In this document: positions 46,001-58,638 of the stretch, piece by piece | Layout of the letters: each line of letters begins with the position of its first letter | How positions within the stretch are numbered: the first letter of the stretch is position 1 | NCBI GenBank assembly: GCA_018873225.1 | Contig: JAEILZ010000009.1 | Location: 1,417,501 to 1,481,500 of the forward strand | Direction: 5' to 3' | DNA from: [Phialemoniopsis] sp. UDSM-2020 | Taxonomy: Eukaryota > Ascomycota > Sordariomycetes > Thyridiales > Thyridiaceae | DNA length: 64,000 bases | Notes under the pieces: generated by a model | Database searches by the model: none | The model's input: only the letters and a program-made list of their open reading frames with translations | Told to the model about the DNA's origin: nothing | Program-made: the position numbers and the translations under genes

Positions 46001-46546
46001 GGCGTGGGAGGAGAGACAGACAGACGGACAAGAAGGGAGGAGAGAGAAGACAAACCAACAAGATCGCCGTCGCTTGCTTCCTCCCCCTTCCCAAAATCCC
46101 AAATCCCAGTCCCAAATCCCCGTCAATCCATCTGCCCCCCCGTCAGAACCTACTCTGTACCTACTCCATAGGGTCCTGTAGGTCCAACTACTGGTCTCCA
46201 GCTGTCTACCTTTATCCTGCCCAAAAAAAAGATCCTCGACTGCTGCTTATCGTTCCTTTCACTCCCCCCGTTGGTTCGCCCGTACTTTCTACTCGTCTCA
46301 ACCACACTTCCTCCTTCTTCACCTCTACCAACGACCGAAATAATCCTCGGAAAACCCTCCCCCTTCACTTTTCTCTCAACAATCCCGCAATCAATCCTCC
46401 CTCGGTCCGAGCGGTCCTGATTCCAGCAAAAGCAGCTTCGCTTTTCGCTATTCGCCAGACGACACAGAGCCACCGCTCGTAGCGATCGGCACCCCCTTGT
46501 TCTGCTTGTCCGCCCATCGGTTGTTCCGCAACCATACATCAGCACG
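43023..46546. other. 3.5 kb intergenic region upstream of RAS
   Basis: No supportable gene. From about 45900 the + strand becomes pyrimidine-rich and probably forms a long RAS leader. A small tandem CAGCC-type repeat lies at about 45660-45680. Confidence 0.45.
44454..44474. repeat. Alternating purine-pyrimidine tract (CA/CG)n
   Basis: A run of CACACA passing into CGCGCG, 21 bases, with Z-DNA-forming potential. No gene is adjacent, and its significance is unknown. Confidence 0.6.
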
Positions 46547-47450
46547 ATGGCTTCAAAGGTACGCCCGGCATGAATACTTGCCCACCCCTCGTCCCCGCGC
46601 TCGCGTCGTTTTGTGTGTTCAATTGCTTATTCTCGCGCGCTCTTCGGCCGCTGACGTACAGGCACAACAGTTCCTGCGAGAGTACAAATTGGTGGTCGTC
46701 GGCGGAGGTGGTGTGGGTAAATCCTGCTTGACCATTCAATTAATCCAGAGCCATTTCGTCGACGAATATGACCCTACCATTGAGGGTATGTCTGACCCGG
46801 ACCTATGCGCTTGCATCCCTCCCGATCTTCCCCCCAATGGCAGCTCTAATTGATGTGCGCAGATTCGTACCGTAAGCAGTGCGTTATCGACGACGAGGTT
46901 GCTCTGCTCGATGTCCTCGACACGGCCGGCCAGGAGGAGTACTCTGCGATGCGGGAGCAGTACATGAGGACGGGCGAGGGTTTCCTACTAGTCTACTCGA
47001 TCACGTCGCGGCAGAGCTTCGAAGAGATCACCACCTTCCAGCAACAGATCCTGAGAGTCAAGGACAAGGACTACTTCCCTATGGTCGTTGTCGGCAACAA
47101 GTGCGATCTTGAGAGCGAGAGGGAGGTCACCAGAGCCGGTATGTTCCCACATCTTCCCTTTCTCCCTCCTTCACTGTGGTTCTGCATGTGACTGACCACA
47201 ATACATTACAGAGGGTGAGCAGCTGGCAAAATCGTTTGGCTGCAAGTTCATCGAGACTTCAGCCAAGTCGCGCATCAATGTCGACAAGGCTTTCTACGAC
47301 ATCGTCCGTGAGATCCGAAGGTACAACCGCGAGATGCAGGGCTACTCAACCGGCAGTGGAGTGTCGAACAACGGCGGCCCGGTAAACAAGATGGAGGTCA
47401 GCGACAACGACACCGAGGCTGGCTGCTGCTCCAAGTGCGTCATCATGTAA
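46547..47450 (+). CDS. ras-1: RAS-family small GTPase
   Basis: Membrane-anchored signalling GTPase controlling growth and morphogenesis through cAMP and MAP kinase pathways (family role). Exons are 46547-46558, 46671-46785, 46863-47138 and 47212-47450. The product is 213 residues and starts MASKFLREYK. G1 is GGGGVGKS, the effector loop YDPTIEDSY is split by the second intron, G3 is DTAGQEE, G4 is NKCD and G5 is ETSAK. The tail ends CCSKCVIM: a CaaX box for prenylation with upstream cysteines for palmitoylation. All nucleotide-binding residues are intact, with Gly/Gln at the usual switch positions. A second possible acceptor 9 nt upstream would insert AQQ after MASK. Assignment between fungal Ras1/RasA and Ras2 names is by resemblance only. 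Confidence 0.96.
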
Positions 47451-48128
47451 AGCACAGAGCCCAAATCAACGTGAGGAGATGACGCTGCTTTGGCGTCAAG
47501 GTCTATCAAAAGGGGTGCAAAAGGCGACCACATCTAGTGTGCGGAGGCGGTGGTGCCAGCAATCGAGCAAACAGCGCGGTGCTCAGGAACGATGAGGGCG
47601 TGGAAACATCTTTGCATGGGTCCTGGAGTCGAAACTTTTTTCTTGTCACATGGTTGCAAGATTTGTGAATGCAGCAGAGGGTGCTGCGGTTGACAAATCT
47701 TGGCCACCGACATCACACGGCAGACACAGCCTTTTTCTTGTTTTCTTTTGTCTGTCTGTCTGTCTAGGATTATGAACATCCATCCTTGTCCAGAGATCTC
47801 ATTGACTCGGCCGGGCCTGACAGGCCCGTTTAGAAGGACGTTATTTGAACTAATCCTTCCTTTGATATTCTTCAAGTGATTCCCCGTTCCCGTCTCTTAT
47901 CCACAATTGAGTGCTTCTTTCGTGCAGTGCAGTCTGTCTGAAGTTCTAATGGTGAGCTACACTCACTACCCTTGATCCCACCGAGTTGCCCTGACCTACT
48001 GAGCATGGTAATCTCATTAGAAGCTTCTCAGACAACATTGTGGTCCGCTCATATATGAGCAGGCCTACTGAACAACGAAACACAGTACACAGGCATATAT
48101 CAGATGTTTGGATTGGTCAAACATGGCA
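47451..48128. other. Intergenic, convergent 3' ends of RAS and GDE1
   Basis: Contains a (GTCT)4 microsatellite at 47750-47765. No gene seen. Confidence 0.5.
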
Positions 48129-51100
48129 TCAATTTGGGATTTTGTTCAAGGCACTGGCAATCAGACCGACTCTATCACCAATGATGATGTCGAGGCCTGC
48201 TTGGTCCTGAATCTATATGATCCAACAAAATCAGCAAATGGCCCACACAGAAGACGCACGATCTTACGCAGGGGGGGAAACCTACAACGACATTCTCCGG
48301 GACATTGTTCAGCTGCCCGTACGAGGCGCACACGAGCCCAGCGTTCTGCGCGTAGCGCACGAGCCGCGGGCACAGCAGGAGCGCCTCGGCCGCGAAGACG
48401 ATGCCCGCGAGCCCCCACCGCCGGGCGAACCGGACGGCGGCCTGCGGGCTCTCGGCGCGCACCTCCGGGTCGAGCATGGGCAGCTTGCCGGCGTTGGTGA
48501 TGAAGAGGACCGGGTGGGCCCTCTGCTTGGCCGCGAGCAGGATGCAGACCTCGGGCGTGAAGGAGGACAGGAAGATGGGGCGGCGCTTGCTCCGCGTGGG
48601 GGCGGAGCGGAAGATCCGAGATGGGGCGGTGTCGACGAAGGTGTTGAGCTCGATGGCTACGGAGGAGAGGTTTGCGCCTAGGGCTTCGTGGAGGCGTGGG
48701 TATTCTGTTGTGGTGTGTGAGTGAGTCTGTCAGTATGCCAGAGCGGTGAAGAGAGGAGGGGAGGAGTCGGTGTAGACTTACTGAACTCGATGTCGAAAGC
48801 GACCGACTCGGGCAGCTTGACGAGCAGTTCGTCGAGTGTAGTGAAGGACTCCTGGATGAACCCGTCCCTGGTGTTGGAGACGAAGCCCTTGGCCTTGAAG
48901 CCTAGCGTGTGCTTCATCCTGTTGCGCGCGTGCACGCTTGCTTCGTGCTCCTTGGCCACGGACCAGGAACGGGGTTTGTTGCGTGCATTGCCCGGCGGCT
49001 CGGGTACGGCGGCAGCTGTCTGGTCGCTTATAAGAGCATGATCCCCATGTGGCGACTGGATCTTGCTTGCGTAGGTGTACTGGGCGAGGGATAGGTCGTG
49101 TACGGGGATGTCGGTCCCCGTCTCGCTGAGCGAGTAGTCGTGGTATATGACCGCCTCGAGATCCCTCGTGATCTGGACGTCAAACTCGACGCCCCAGGCG
49201 CCGAGCTGTGCGGCCGAGAGGAAGGACTGGACCGTGTTCTCCCCGAGCTGAAGGTATCCGCCGGCCTGGATGTTCATCCCGAGGCCTCGGTGTCCCATAA
49301 GCCGCATTGGACCACCCCCCCGGCTCAGCGTGAGGCACTGGGGTGAGGGGATCGGTTTTTCGAGGTATGGTCTGGCGATAGTGTAGGTAAAGGTCACTGT
49401 GCCTAGCATGTTGCTGCTGTCATGGTCTAGCATAGGGACGGTGTGCATCCTGATCATGCTGTGTCTGTTCTGACCAAACCGAAGATTTGGGTCTTCCAGG
49501 AGACAAGTGCCGCTACAAATCGGACCGGCCGCCGCTCCTTGAGCATCTTCTTTGTAGACCTTGAAGGTGATCCTCAGTGGAGATGACTTTGCCTCGTCCA
49601 CGGAAAACTCAAAGGGTTTGTTGATCGTGTCTTGTAGAATCGGGAGTCTGATGCGCTGGCTCCCAGCCCTGGCACCAAATACTGCAGCCTCCAGGACATA
49701 TGATCCTCGATGACCATGTCCCCCACTGGGATCTGATGAAGCACACTCCAGGTCAACCGCTGTCGTGTCCCACCCTTTTCGAGTGGCGCCGAGGTTGATA
49801 AGAACGAGACAATGATCTGACAAGACATCTCTCTCGGGCTGCGAAGGATGACGATACCTTGCTCTCGCCGGGCCGGCTGCCACGGCAAGAGCTTCATCAA
49901 CGGTCAAGAGCTCTGCCACATGTAAGTGACCTTTCAGGGCAGCATGTTCCTGGGCCGTCCAGCCCTGCATGTCCGTCACGGCCCGGTTCGCGCCGCTCGC
50001 TAGGAGACTCTCGACTATCCCCATATGACCGGACCTTGCGGCGAAGAACAATGCCGTCCAAGCATTGATGCTGTCGGGCACATTGATGTCAACACTTGAA
50101 TGGGGCATGCGGTCAAGTATCGACTTGACGTAGTCCTCACGGCCTATTTGACAGGCGAGGCTGAGGACTGTTTTACCATGTTGCCCACGCTGTCCGATAT
50201 CAATGAGGCTGCTGGAGAGCAAGCGGGCAAAAGCCCGATCTCTCTGGAGACTTATCGCGAGCTCGAGGTGGATAGTCACAGAAGATGTCGAGCTTGATCC
50301 AGCTGTGGTTTTTGTCGTCCCGGAATGCTTCTCGAGAGCATCAAGTATGAGCTCGACAATCTCCCAGTGATCCGCAAGTATTGCGTATGACAACGGTGTA
50401 TGGCCATATTCGTCTTTTTCAAGAAGGAGTCCCGTAATACTCGTTATCTGGTCCAGTCGTTGAAGACTGTCAATGGCCCATCGTGAGGCACCAACATGCC
50501 CGTATTTCGCCATGTAGTGGAGAGAACTGCATCCGAAACTGTCTGGCCTAGAGATGAGCTTTTCTGTATGACCATTCGTAGGCTTCAGTTCATGGAGGAC
50601 AACGTCCAAGGAAGTTGAACCCGTTTTGTGTCCCGTAGTGATTTTGGTCGACTTCGAGTCGGTTTCAACTGCCATTCTGCGGCCAGTCGCTTGAATCCAA
50701 CGCTGCAAATCATGGACCCCCGGGTCCCTCCCAGTAGTCTGCAATCTTGTGATTAACAGCTGGGTGACCTTGGAGGCATCATAAATGAGTGACAACTCAA
50801 TGAGAGAACTGTAAACAGGGACGCCATGGTCACCAGCCAGGTAACCTTCTTTCGCAGACTCTGGTCTCAGCAGTTCTTCCACTTTTGATGGTAAATCCGC
50901 CTTGATAGCCTCGTAAAGTTGTATATCAGACCCTGAAAATTCTGGGTCGAGAAGTTCCATGTGCGACAACAGCAAGGATCGCTCATCGGTCTGTTGTCCC
51001 GGGGTCTCGAGCAATGCTGCCGTAATATTGCTTGAAATTCCGGTCAAAGTGATAACCCCTTCCGATTTCGCGTCAGGGTGGTCTCGAAAAACGCTCCATT

Positions 51101-51625
51101 GGGCTTTGAGGCTAGATGTGACGGTTTGCAGACCACAATCGAGCTTGTCAAGCTTACCGCACAGCTTGTCGACGGCGTCGTCGTTCACCCGGAGAAACCA
51201 CGCCAGCTGTGCATAGCTTGTTTCAAGCTCCCGGATGGACTCCCGGGCAACGCGGAGCTCTCGGCTATCCACCCCACTGTAGTACTGAGGTGATGTTGGC
51301 AAGCCATAGTCATTCTCGAGTTCTTCAACACTCTTGGCGAGCAAACCATGTTGCCGCTTGAAGAACTCGCCAGCAGTCCTGATGCTGTTCTCCAATGACG
51401 AGACGAGGTCTCCTTAGTGTTATTGGTACGGTCATTCAGACTAATAAAGGTACTCATTTTGAGATTTTTGAGAAACTGAAATAAAACTGAAGTACCTTGC
51501 TTGGATTGCCCGCCGTGGTCATGGCAAGCCGACTGCTTGATGAGAGCTTTAAAGCGGACGTAATCCACATAGTACGCTTCCCAGCCCGGCACGACGAACG
51601 TGTGGAATTGCTGACCAAACTTCAT
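48129..51625 (-). CDS. GDE1: GDE1-type glycerophosphodiester phosphodiesterase (SPX-ankyrin-GDPD)
   Basis: Cytosolic enzyme hydrolysing glycerophosphocholine to choline and glycerol-3-phosphate, linked to phosphate sensing by its SPX domain (family knowledge). Four exons: 51625-51496, 51412-48782, 48704-48286 and 48212-48129; 1087 residues. The SPX domain starts MKFGQQFHTFVVPGWEAYYV and spans about residues 1-150. Ankyrin repeats fill about 260-520 (FGCSSLHYMAKYGHVGASRW; INAWTALFFAARSGHMGIVE). The GDPD domain begins near residue 750 with GHRG, then GENTVQSFLSAAQLGAWGVE, FDVQ and YHDYSLS, so the catalytic His/Glu/Asp set is present. The end reads QAGLDIIIGDRVGLIASALN. GDPD activity distinguishes it from Pho81, which shares the layout but is a kinase inhibitor. 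Confidence 0.93.
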
Positions 51626-52343
51626 GGTCTTTGGTATGAAGAGTGACCACAGCTACCAGAGGCGAGAGCGGTATGGACGAGAGACGACGTGTATGGGTGG
51701 GCGGCCATCACGCAAGCGATCACGCTCTTTACTGGGCGGTATTAGCCAACTCCGCACCATCTCCGCACATGCTGCATGATGAATTGGAATGCGGGCCGCT
51801 ACGGTGGGCCGATGACCGGGGTCCGTCCGACGCCGGCGCCGGCGCCAAGGAGCGGCGAATGTTCGGCTTTGGGTTGCTTGGTCCTTCAACACATCTTGGC
51901 TTGTTGTCACCACACATGAAGGGCAGCATCGGGAGCATGCTTCAGGCGGTGATAAGTCACATAATTGATTTTGTTCATATGGTTATGAAAGTTTTCCGTG
52001 CCTCGAATGGCTATATTAAGGAATTAAACATGAACGTAGGAAAGTATTGGGCAGGCCTCTCACCTCGCCCCTGAATAAATTAATACCAGCTTGCCCATAT
52101 CTACTGCAGGTTCAAGAAAGACAGGAAAGAATCGAAGGAAAGATCCGTATGACGGTTGGACTGTCGTCTCAAGGAGCGAAACGGGGGTATCTAGGTGAAA
52201 AAAGGCAGTTTCGTCACTGCAACGGTCCGCCCACCCGACCCCAAGTAAGACCATGTTCAATGCTATGGCCATGATTAAAGGTTTCACTCTAGTTGGGCAA
52301 GAAGAAGAGAAAGGTCTCATCAAGTAATTTTTGATGACGTTGT
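51626..52343. other. Intergenic, GDE1 promoter
   Basis: Upstream of GDE1 and downstream of the wall-protein gene. I looked for a CACGTG phosphate-regulator site and found none. No gene. Confidence 0.5.
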
Positions 52344-54628
52344 TCAGAGGAGGAAAAGGGACAGCACCAGAGATACAACGGTCATAGAGAAGGTCGATGG
52401 CTGCATGCGTACTGCAAAGTTGGTAGGGATTGTTGCAGGGCCTGATGTGGTACTGGTTGGAGAAGTTGTGCCGGTCCCGGCTCCAGCTCCAGCGCCAGTG
52501 CTTGTTGTACCGGAGCCGGAGCCTTCACCCGCGGAAGTGGCGGAGGATGCACCAGACGTGGTCTTGGTCGAAGTTCCGGAGCCCTCAGTGGGCGAACCTG
52601 TTTCTGTAGAAGAGCCTTCGCCTTCGGACGAGCTTTGGGTTCCCGAAGTACTTGTGGATGATGGCTTGTCATCGCCTGGCAAGGTCGTCTCCGGGGCAGA
52701 TGTGACAGCTGTCGAGGACGTGCTTTCCGTTCCGCCAGGAGGACTTGATGTGCCACCTCCAGTGTTAGTCGTGGTGGGCGAGCTAGTTGGTGTTTCCGTG
52801 TTAGGTGGCACTGAGGTACTGGTCGAAGGTGTTTCCGGTGCGGACGTTGTGGTTGAGGGGGTGGTAGGAGTAGGCGAAGGAGAGGCTGGCGGCGAGCTAC
52901 TCGAAGTTGGAGGCGTAGTTGGCGAGATGAGGCTGGTAGAGCCGGAGCTTGGCTGATCCTGTGGTGTTGTCTGAACTGGTGGCGGAGTGCTCTCCGCGCC
53001 TTGGGGCGTGCTGGACGTGGTCTCGGGCAGTGGCTCTTGAGCGTCACAGAAATCGAACCATTGCTTGAAGTCCGTCTCAAGGACCTTCTGTTGGTCGAGT
53101 TTGGTTTCGTCACTGTTCGCCGCTTGACACTTTAGGCAGCTGTCATGATATTCTTTAAACGCTGAGGTAGGGTTGCATAACTCAGGAATTTTGCCACGCT
53201 TTTGGGCTTCTTGATACGCAGTTTCGCATATGTCGTAACATTCTGCAGGAACTATAGTATCGTCACGCTTCCGCAACTGAGAGCGTGGGATCACAAAACC
53301 TCGCCCATACTTGGTAGGGTATGCATGTGTTGATGACGTTGTCGATGTTGTAGAGGTCAAAGGCCAATGGGAATAGGTTGCCTGTGATGCCCAGTTTCCG
53401 GTGGTGATAGTGGTAAGCCGGTCACCTATGCGCTCGACGATCACCTCCTCCTCAAAGATATCATAGCTGAGTCCAAATGCTGGAGGTGGCAACGGGAAGT
53501 ACCCATCGGGCCGTGGGAAGTGTCCTGTTGTATTTTCCGGCCATATTACAGGCTCAAAATCTGGAGCGGGCATACAGCAGCCGGGATTGCAAACGTAATT
53601 GTCCGCGGGAGGGCCTTCCCAGACATTGCAGCCACGTGGCTTGGGAGGATTGCAGACATATCCAGGGGGACAACCCCATGTTAGGTTAGATGCCGGATTG
53701 AGAGGTGGGTTGACGCCGGGCGGGTTGGTAGGTGCAGGGCAGACGGTGACTTCGTCAATCACCGAAGTAGTCAACGTCTCTGTCCGTGGTTCCTCTGTGA
53801 CCGTGCGAGTCACCGTGATAGTCGACGCAGGAAGAGTTCTGACGATTGTGGTTCCGGCTTCAGTGACGGTCGTCGTGACTGGTGGGACTATCGAGATGGA
53901 TGTCTCGATCCGTGTGGTCCCTGGTAGCGTTGTTGTAGGACCAGGAGCAGTGACAACCGTTGTATAGCTGTTTGTGAAGGTGCTATACTCTGTCCGGTAG
54001 ACCGTCGAGTCGCTGATAACAGTCACTGGGTAGCTTGTGGTCAAGATCGAGGTCTCAACAACTGTGGTTCCGGGCAAAGTTGTTGTGGGACCGGGAGCGG
54101 TCACAATAGTGCTGTACGTATCTGTTAAAGTACTGTACTCTGTGGTGTATATTGTCGACGAGGTCGTGTGATCGCTGATGACAGTCACTGGATAGCTCGT
54201 TGTCAAAACCGAGGTCGAGTAGTAAGTCGTTGTGGTCGGAATGTACTTTGTAGTACGCTTCGTTGTCGTTGTGGGAACGTAATCGGTTGTGTGGATATAC
54301 TTGGTGGTTGTGGAAACATGGTTGTAGGTGTGGGTGACCTAGATTCTATCAATAATGAGTTTCTCTCTGAGGATAACAAAGATTCACATACGGTTTCAGT
54401 GACCGTGCAGTATGATGTCGAGACCGATGTCACCGTTTGCTTTGGGCAATTGGTTGCACAATAATCATATTCACACTCATGACATGGTTCTGGGGTCGGG
54501 TACGCCTTGTCGGCGGTCCCAGCGTCCGCTGTGACATTGGGAGCTCTGGGATAGAGTTGGTCGTCTAACGCGCAGACCTTTTGGAGTAGCAGGGTTGCTA
54601 CAGCCAGGGCCATGCGCATGCGTGCCAT
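52344..54628 (-). CDS. Secreted Ser/Thr-rich, probably GPI-anchored cell-wall protein
   Basis: No named family recognised. Exons are 54628-54392 and 54338-52344; the intron has a GTATGT donor and TCTAG acceptor. The product is 743 residues. The N-terminus is a signal peptide (MARMRMALAVATLLLQKVCA), followed by a short Cys cluster (CHECEYDYCATNC). A Thr/Ser/Val region follows with two near-identical repeats of about 50 residues (TSYPVTVISD to VTAPGPTTTLPGTT). Next comes a Cys-rich module with WGCPPGYVCNPPKPRGCNVW and CNPGCCMP, then a second Cys module (ECYDICETAYQEAQ; CLKCQAAN). The long Ser/Thr/Pro stalk is presumably O-glycosylated, and the C-terminus is hydrophobic (FSMTVVSLVLSLFLL), as in GPI signals. 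It may be an adhesin or structural mannoprotein (inference). Confidence 0.85.
53880..54212 (-). repeat. Two tandem ~50-residue Thr-rich repeats in the wall protein
   Basis: Units at about 54212-54042 and 54041-53880. Both contain LTTSYPVTVISD, a TEYST-type centre and VTAPGPTTTLPGTT. The nucleotide sequences are also alike, consistent with an intragenic duplication. Confidence 0.8.
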
Positions 54629-57600
54629 GATTCTCGTAGTGCTTCGAGAGTGAAGCTACGCGAAGAAGCGAGCGAGGTTTTCCGAAACTCCAGAAAACGA
54701 ATGTGAGGTAGCTTGGCTACCTTTGGTAGAGGGTGAGGTAATGGGGGAACCGTGAACATATAGAGCAATGGAGAGGAAACCTACCTGGTGCCTGTAGATC
54801 ATATATAGCATGTAGGCTGGGCTTGGGAGGACAAACCGCTTCTCGGAGCTCAGCTGTCGAGGCAACTGGGGCAGGGAAGCTTGATAGCCCATGCTTGCGT
54901 CGGCCGACGGTCCACATTGGTAACCCTCCATATTACGATCTAGCCAGGATACTCTGGCCATGCCCGGTAGCATCACCGACCGCATGCTGTCAGACATTCG
55001 GCCATGGCGTACATGGTTTCCCCGAGAGAAGTGCCCGCGCGAGGGATGGCTGGCGGGACTGGCGCACCCATGGCGACGGACAAGAAGGTGTGGGGATCTG
55101 ATGCCGCAACAGCAAGACGAGTGACTGATCCAATCATGGCCGAGATTGGTGCGACTACAGGACGACGACTCGCACCCATGTTGCATATGTACATGCTGAC
55201 CCGCCGGATGCATAGTCACTTTCTCCCACTGGGAAGTGAGCAAACAGAAACTGCACTTGCTTTTCCCCGCTCAAGGCTGAGCCGGCACTCGTCTGCATTG
55301 GCTGGTCATGACGACAAAATACAGCAGCAAAGCCCCGACGAAGTGCACTTGTCATAGCCAGGCGAGCTGCGGCTGGATCCAGAGTGCCTCGCCTGACAAG
55401 ATCAGGTATACGCAATGCGGCATGTTGGGAAGCTTCTGCCTCTCTTGATTTCGTCATCTCATGCAGATGGATATTTTGCCGCTGTTTGATGAGACATTAG
55501 ACATTGAGATGTGAGTCCCGAATTAGACATGACCTAGCAAGCAATCGCTTGTACTGTTGAATGGGCACTCGGCAGGACGGAAATGTAGGACTTGAACCCG
55601 GGTCCGGGCTATCCCCAATCTATTGCGGCCGGATTAGGCCTGGTCTTTGACGTCGTGGCCAGGGCCAACAACCCAATGATGCCAAGCCTGGCTACCGAGT
55701 ATCGACAAACGGTCCAACTTGCAGGGATTGCTGCCCGAATCAAGCAGGTGGGGTGATGGAGAGGAGATGCCGTTGACCAAACGGAATCACAAGCGGTGGA
55801 GAAGAGGCTGCCGTAAGCAACAGACGCAGACATCGGCATGGGCACCGAGGCAGAGGCAGCAGGCTTGCAGGCTCTGGGACAAAGTGCAAAGTGCAAAGTG
55901 TAGCTGTGCATTTGACCCAGTCACCCTCTGGCACGTCTGTAGCAAGACTTCTTCAGACTTCTAAATTGGTCTTGCTGAGCCTGGAATGGCTTCGGTGAGA
56001 GGTAGTTTGAGCAAGCCATGCCCGCCTGCTTGCTCACGGCCGACATCATGAAAGGCAGAGGGCGGATGAGATGTGATGGGGATTCTGGTGAGATGGAGGG
56101 TGGCAAAACAAAGACACAGGCACAGACACTGGTCGGCTGACGACGCTCTGCTCTTTTGCTTTTTTCCCTCTCAACAAACAAAGAAGGACCTTTGAGAACG
56201 GTCTAGGAAAGTGACAAACCTCGCCCCGATACGGAGGTTCTAGCCCACGCGAAAACGGCACAAGGGACGGATGCTACACAAGCCAGCCCTCTGAGGTCGT
56301 GTTGTGGAGACAGGAAGTGTGAAAGACGTTGGTGGTGTGGTTGGAAAAAGGTTTCTAGCGGGCACACTAGCACCTCTCCAAGCCTAGAATTGGAGCGATT
56401 AACGGTGGACCGAGCGCAAGAAGAGATCCCCGCTGGTCTAGTGCACAGGCACACAGGGGGGGGGGGGGGGGGACAAACCAATATTTCTAACTTGAAGGTT
56501 GCTTTCATCTTTCATTTTCACAAGAACCAGAACCGAGGCCGGCTGCTTTGGCAAAATGGACGGCACTACTACATCGTACAGTATGTACCTAAGGTAGGTA
56601 GGTAGGTATGTGCCGTACGGTCTGACTGTCGACGTTTTCGGCTCGACGAACCAAATACTACCCCAGCCTCCCAAAGTGCTCGCCCTTGCTTGGCCCTGGA
56701 CGGCACGAGTCCTCCTCGCAGCAGCTTGCAGTAGCATCCGCCGCCCGCGCAACCTCGGGAACGCTGGCACCAGCAGATTGGTCCATGATCGACACCGCCT
56801 ATCACCAAGTGGGCATATATCTGTGCCCATCACCGATACGGATTTGTGGGATACAACCCTCTTCATTGAATGTCGCAATCAGCCTCTCATAGCTGGCTTG
56901 ACTCTCCTCCCCCGCGCCGCTCTCGCTCAAAGGGAGGGGAGATTCTGAAGGCGCTGTCACGGGCATTGACTATGTTGTGTATGGGCAGCGTCATTCTGTT
57001 TGTAATGGATGACCTCTCAGGTTCGTATCAACTGGAGCCGGCAGGCTTGTACGGAGTATAGTAAGAGTAAGCTATCCGCCGAAAGCGCAGAGATTAGGCT
57101 CTGCAAACTCCGGGACCAACATCAACCTCGACGAGGCTCTTCCCTGCCTTTCTTTGTTGCGTTGCATGCCCGTTCGCCTTCCCCTCACCCACCTCGCTGC
57201 TTTGTTGGCCTGCCTCGTGCTGCACGAATGGGCAGAAGTACGCATGCATCCTGCACGCCAACGTGCTCAGGACCGGGAGGTCCCCGCGCACCACGCATCC
57301 ATCTCGATGTCAGTCAGACCTAGTGGTCGATGGCGCTGACGATTATTCGCGCATTGTGTACCTCGTTGCTCCAGCCATACGAGGATAACATCACTCCACC
57401 CGCACCCGCACCAATGCTCTTCTCCTGCAAGTCGACTCGGCTCGCTGTTACCGTAACACTCATCTTTTGCCGTTGTATGCGACCTACGATCGGCCAGGCC
57501 CCTTCCCTATTGATGGATCTCTCTGGGATGCGACCGGTGCCCCATGGCATGACTACGGAAAGTCTCGATTGCCTTTACTGCTACAAGAGATTTTCGTGAT

Positions 57601-58638
57601 CGTCAAGCGAGGGGCTTCAGAAAACGTCGTACAAGGAGGACGGCATGTAAATGTTTTACAGCCACGATTCAGGATAAACTTGCTGTGCAACCCCCTGGGT
57701 TCTTGTCTTGATTTGATCTTAAAATGGCAGCAGCCTGCCGTTTACAGTCTCATGAGCTCGGCTCACAGGTAAGGAGTGAGGCTGGGTTGAAAGAGCACTT
57801 CCACTGTGTTTCTAGATCAAGGTTTAGGCCGCTTCGCTCAAGTCCAGCGCAAGATGACCGGTCGAAAAGTTGAAAGGACGCATGATCACTCGAACAGTGT
57901 GGTACTGAACGAGAAAGCAAACAATCACTCTCTTTCTATATTGCTCTGGTCTGGGATACCCAGCAAGTGCTCAATGTTGTGTGTCAGCCCAGTGTTACTC
58001 TGAATCCGAGTCTCCAAGTCCCTTCGGCTGACACTGGCCAACACCGCGTCCGCCGGCATGGATGATGGCTTCTCGGAGCCAATCACGGGCGCAGATATGG
58101 ACGGCCAACCCATGAACACCCGGCACCCTCGCCACCACCATTTCTACGCATGGCTGACGGGGTGGGCGCCCAGAAGCTGACAATGGTGGGGAAGCTGCTG
58201 AGCGAGGTTCGTTCATGAAAGAGATGTGCAAGACATGCCTATAGAGTTACTCAGGCCTAGCCTCTCTGTTGGCCCTCTTGCACCGGAAAATATGGCCGCT
58301 GGTTGACAAAGCATTTGCCTCGAAAGAATCCAGGCCTGCCTTTGCCACATTGGCTTTCTAGACCGAATCTTCGGTACTCGACAGGGAATTCGACATGACG
58401 CTGAACACTTGACTTTGATCCTGGTTTGTGGTCCATGTCACCGTCCACTAGGTTCGACCGTCTTTGGGCTTCGTTTTGAGGCTCGCTCTGCATAGAACAC
58501 CCCGGCTTCGATTTCCTACACCACTGTGCAGTTTCGTGTTGTCTATACCAAGTCAAAGATTGCAAGGCTATCGCTTGCCTCATCCCGTCGATCGTATATT
58601 GATGTAAATCCACCATCGAAGCTTGCATTTCTTGCAAG
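54629..58638. other. 4 kb gene-free intergenic region between divergent surface-protein genes
   Basis: The largest gap in the window. Many short frames exist on both strands but none with a recognisable domain or coherent splice set. It holds a 17-nt G run and a short (GTAG)n tract near 56590-56608. Confidence 0.5.
56456..56472 (+). repeat. Homopolymer run of 17 G
   Basis: Seventeen consecutive G on the + strand preceded by CACACA. Such a run can form G-quadruplexes and is prone to length error in sequencing. Confidence 0.9.

Noticed and set aside
55585..55615. tRNA B-box-like GGTTCAAGTCC on the minus strand
   Set aside because: The flanking bases do not form a T stem, and no acceptor stem or A box lies at the right distance.
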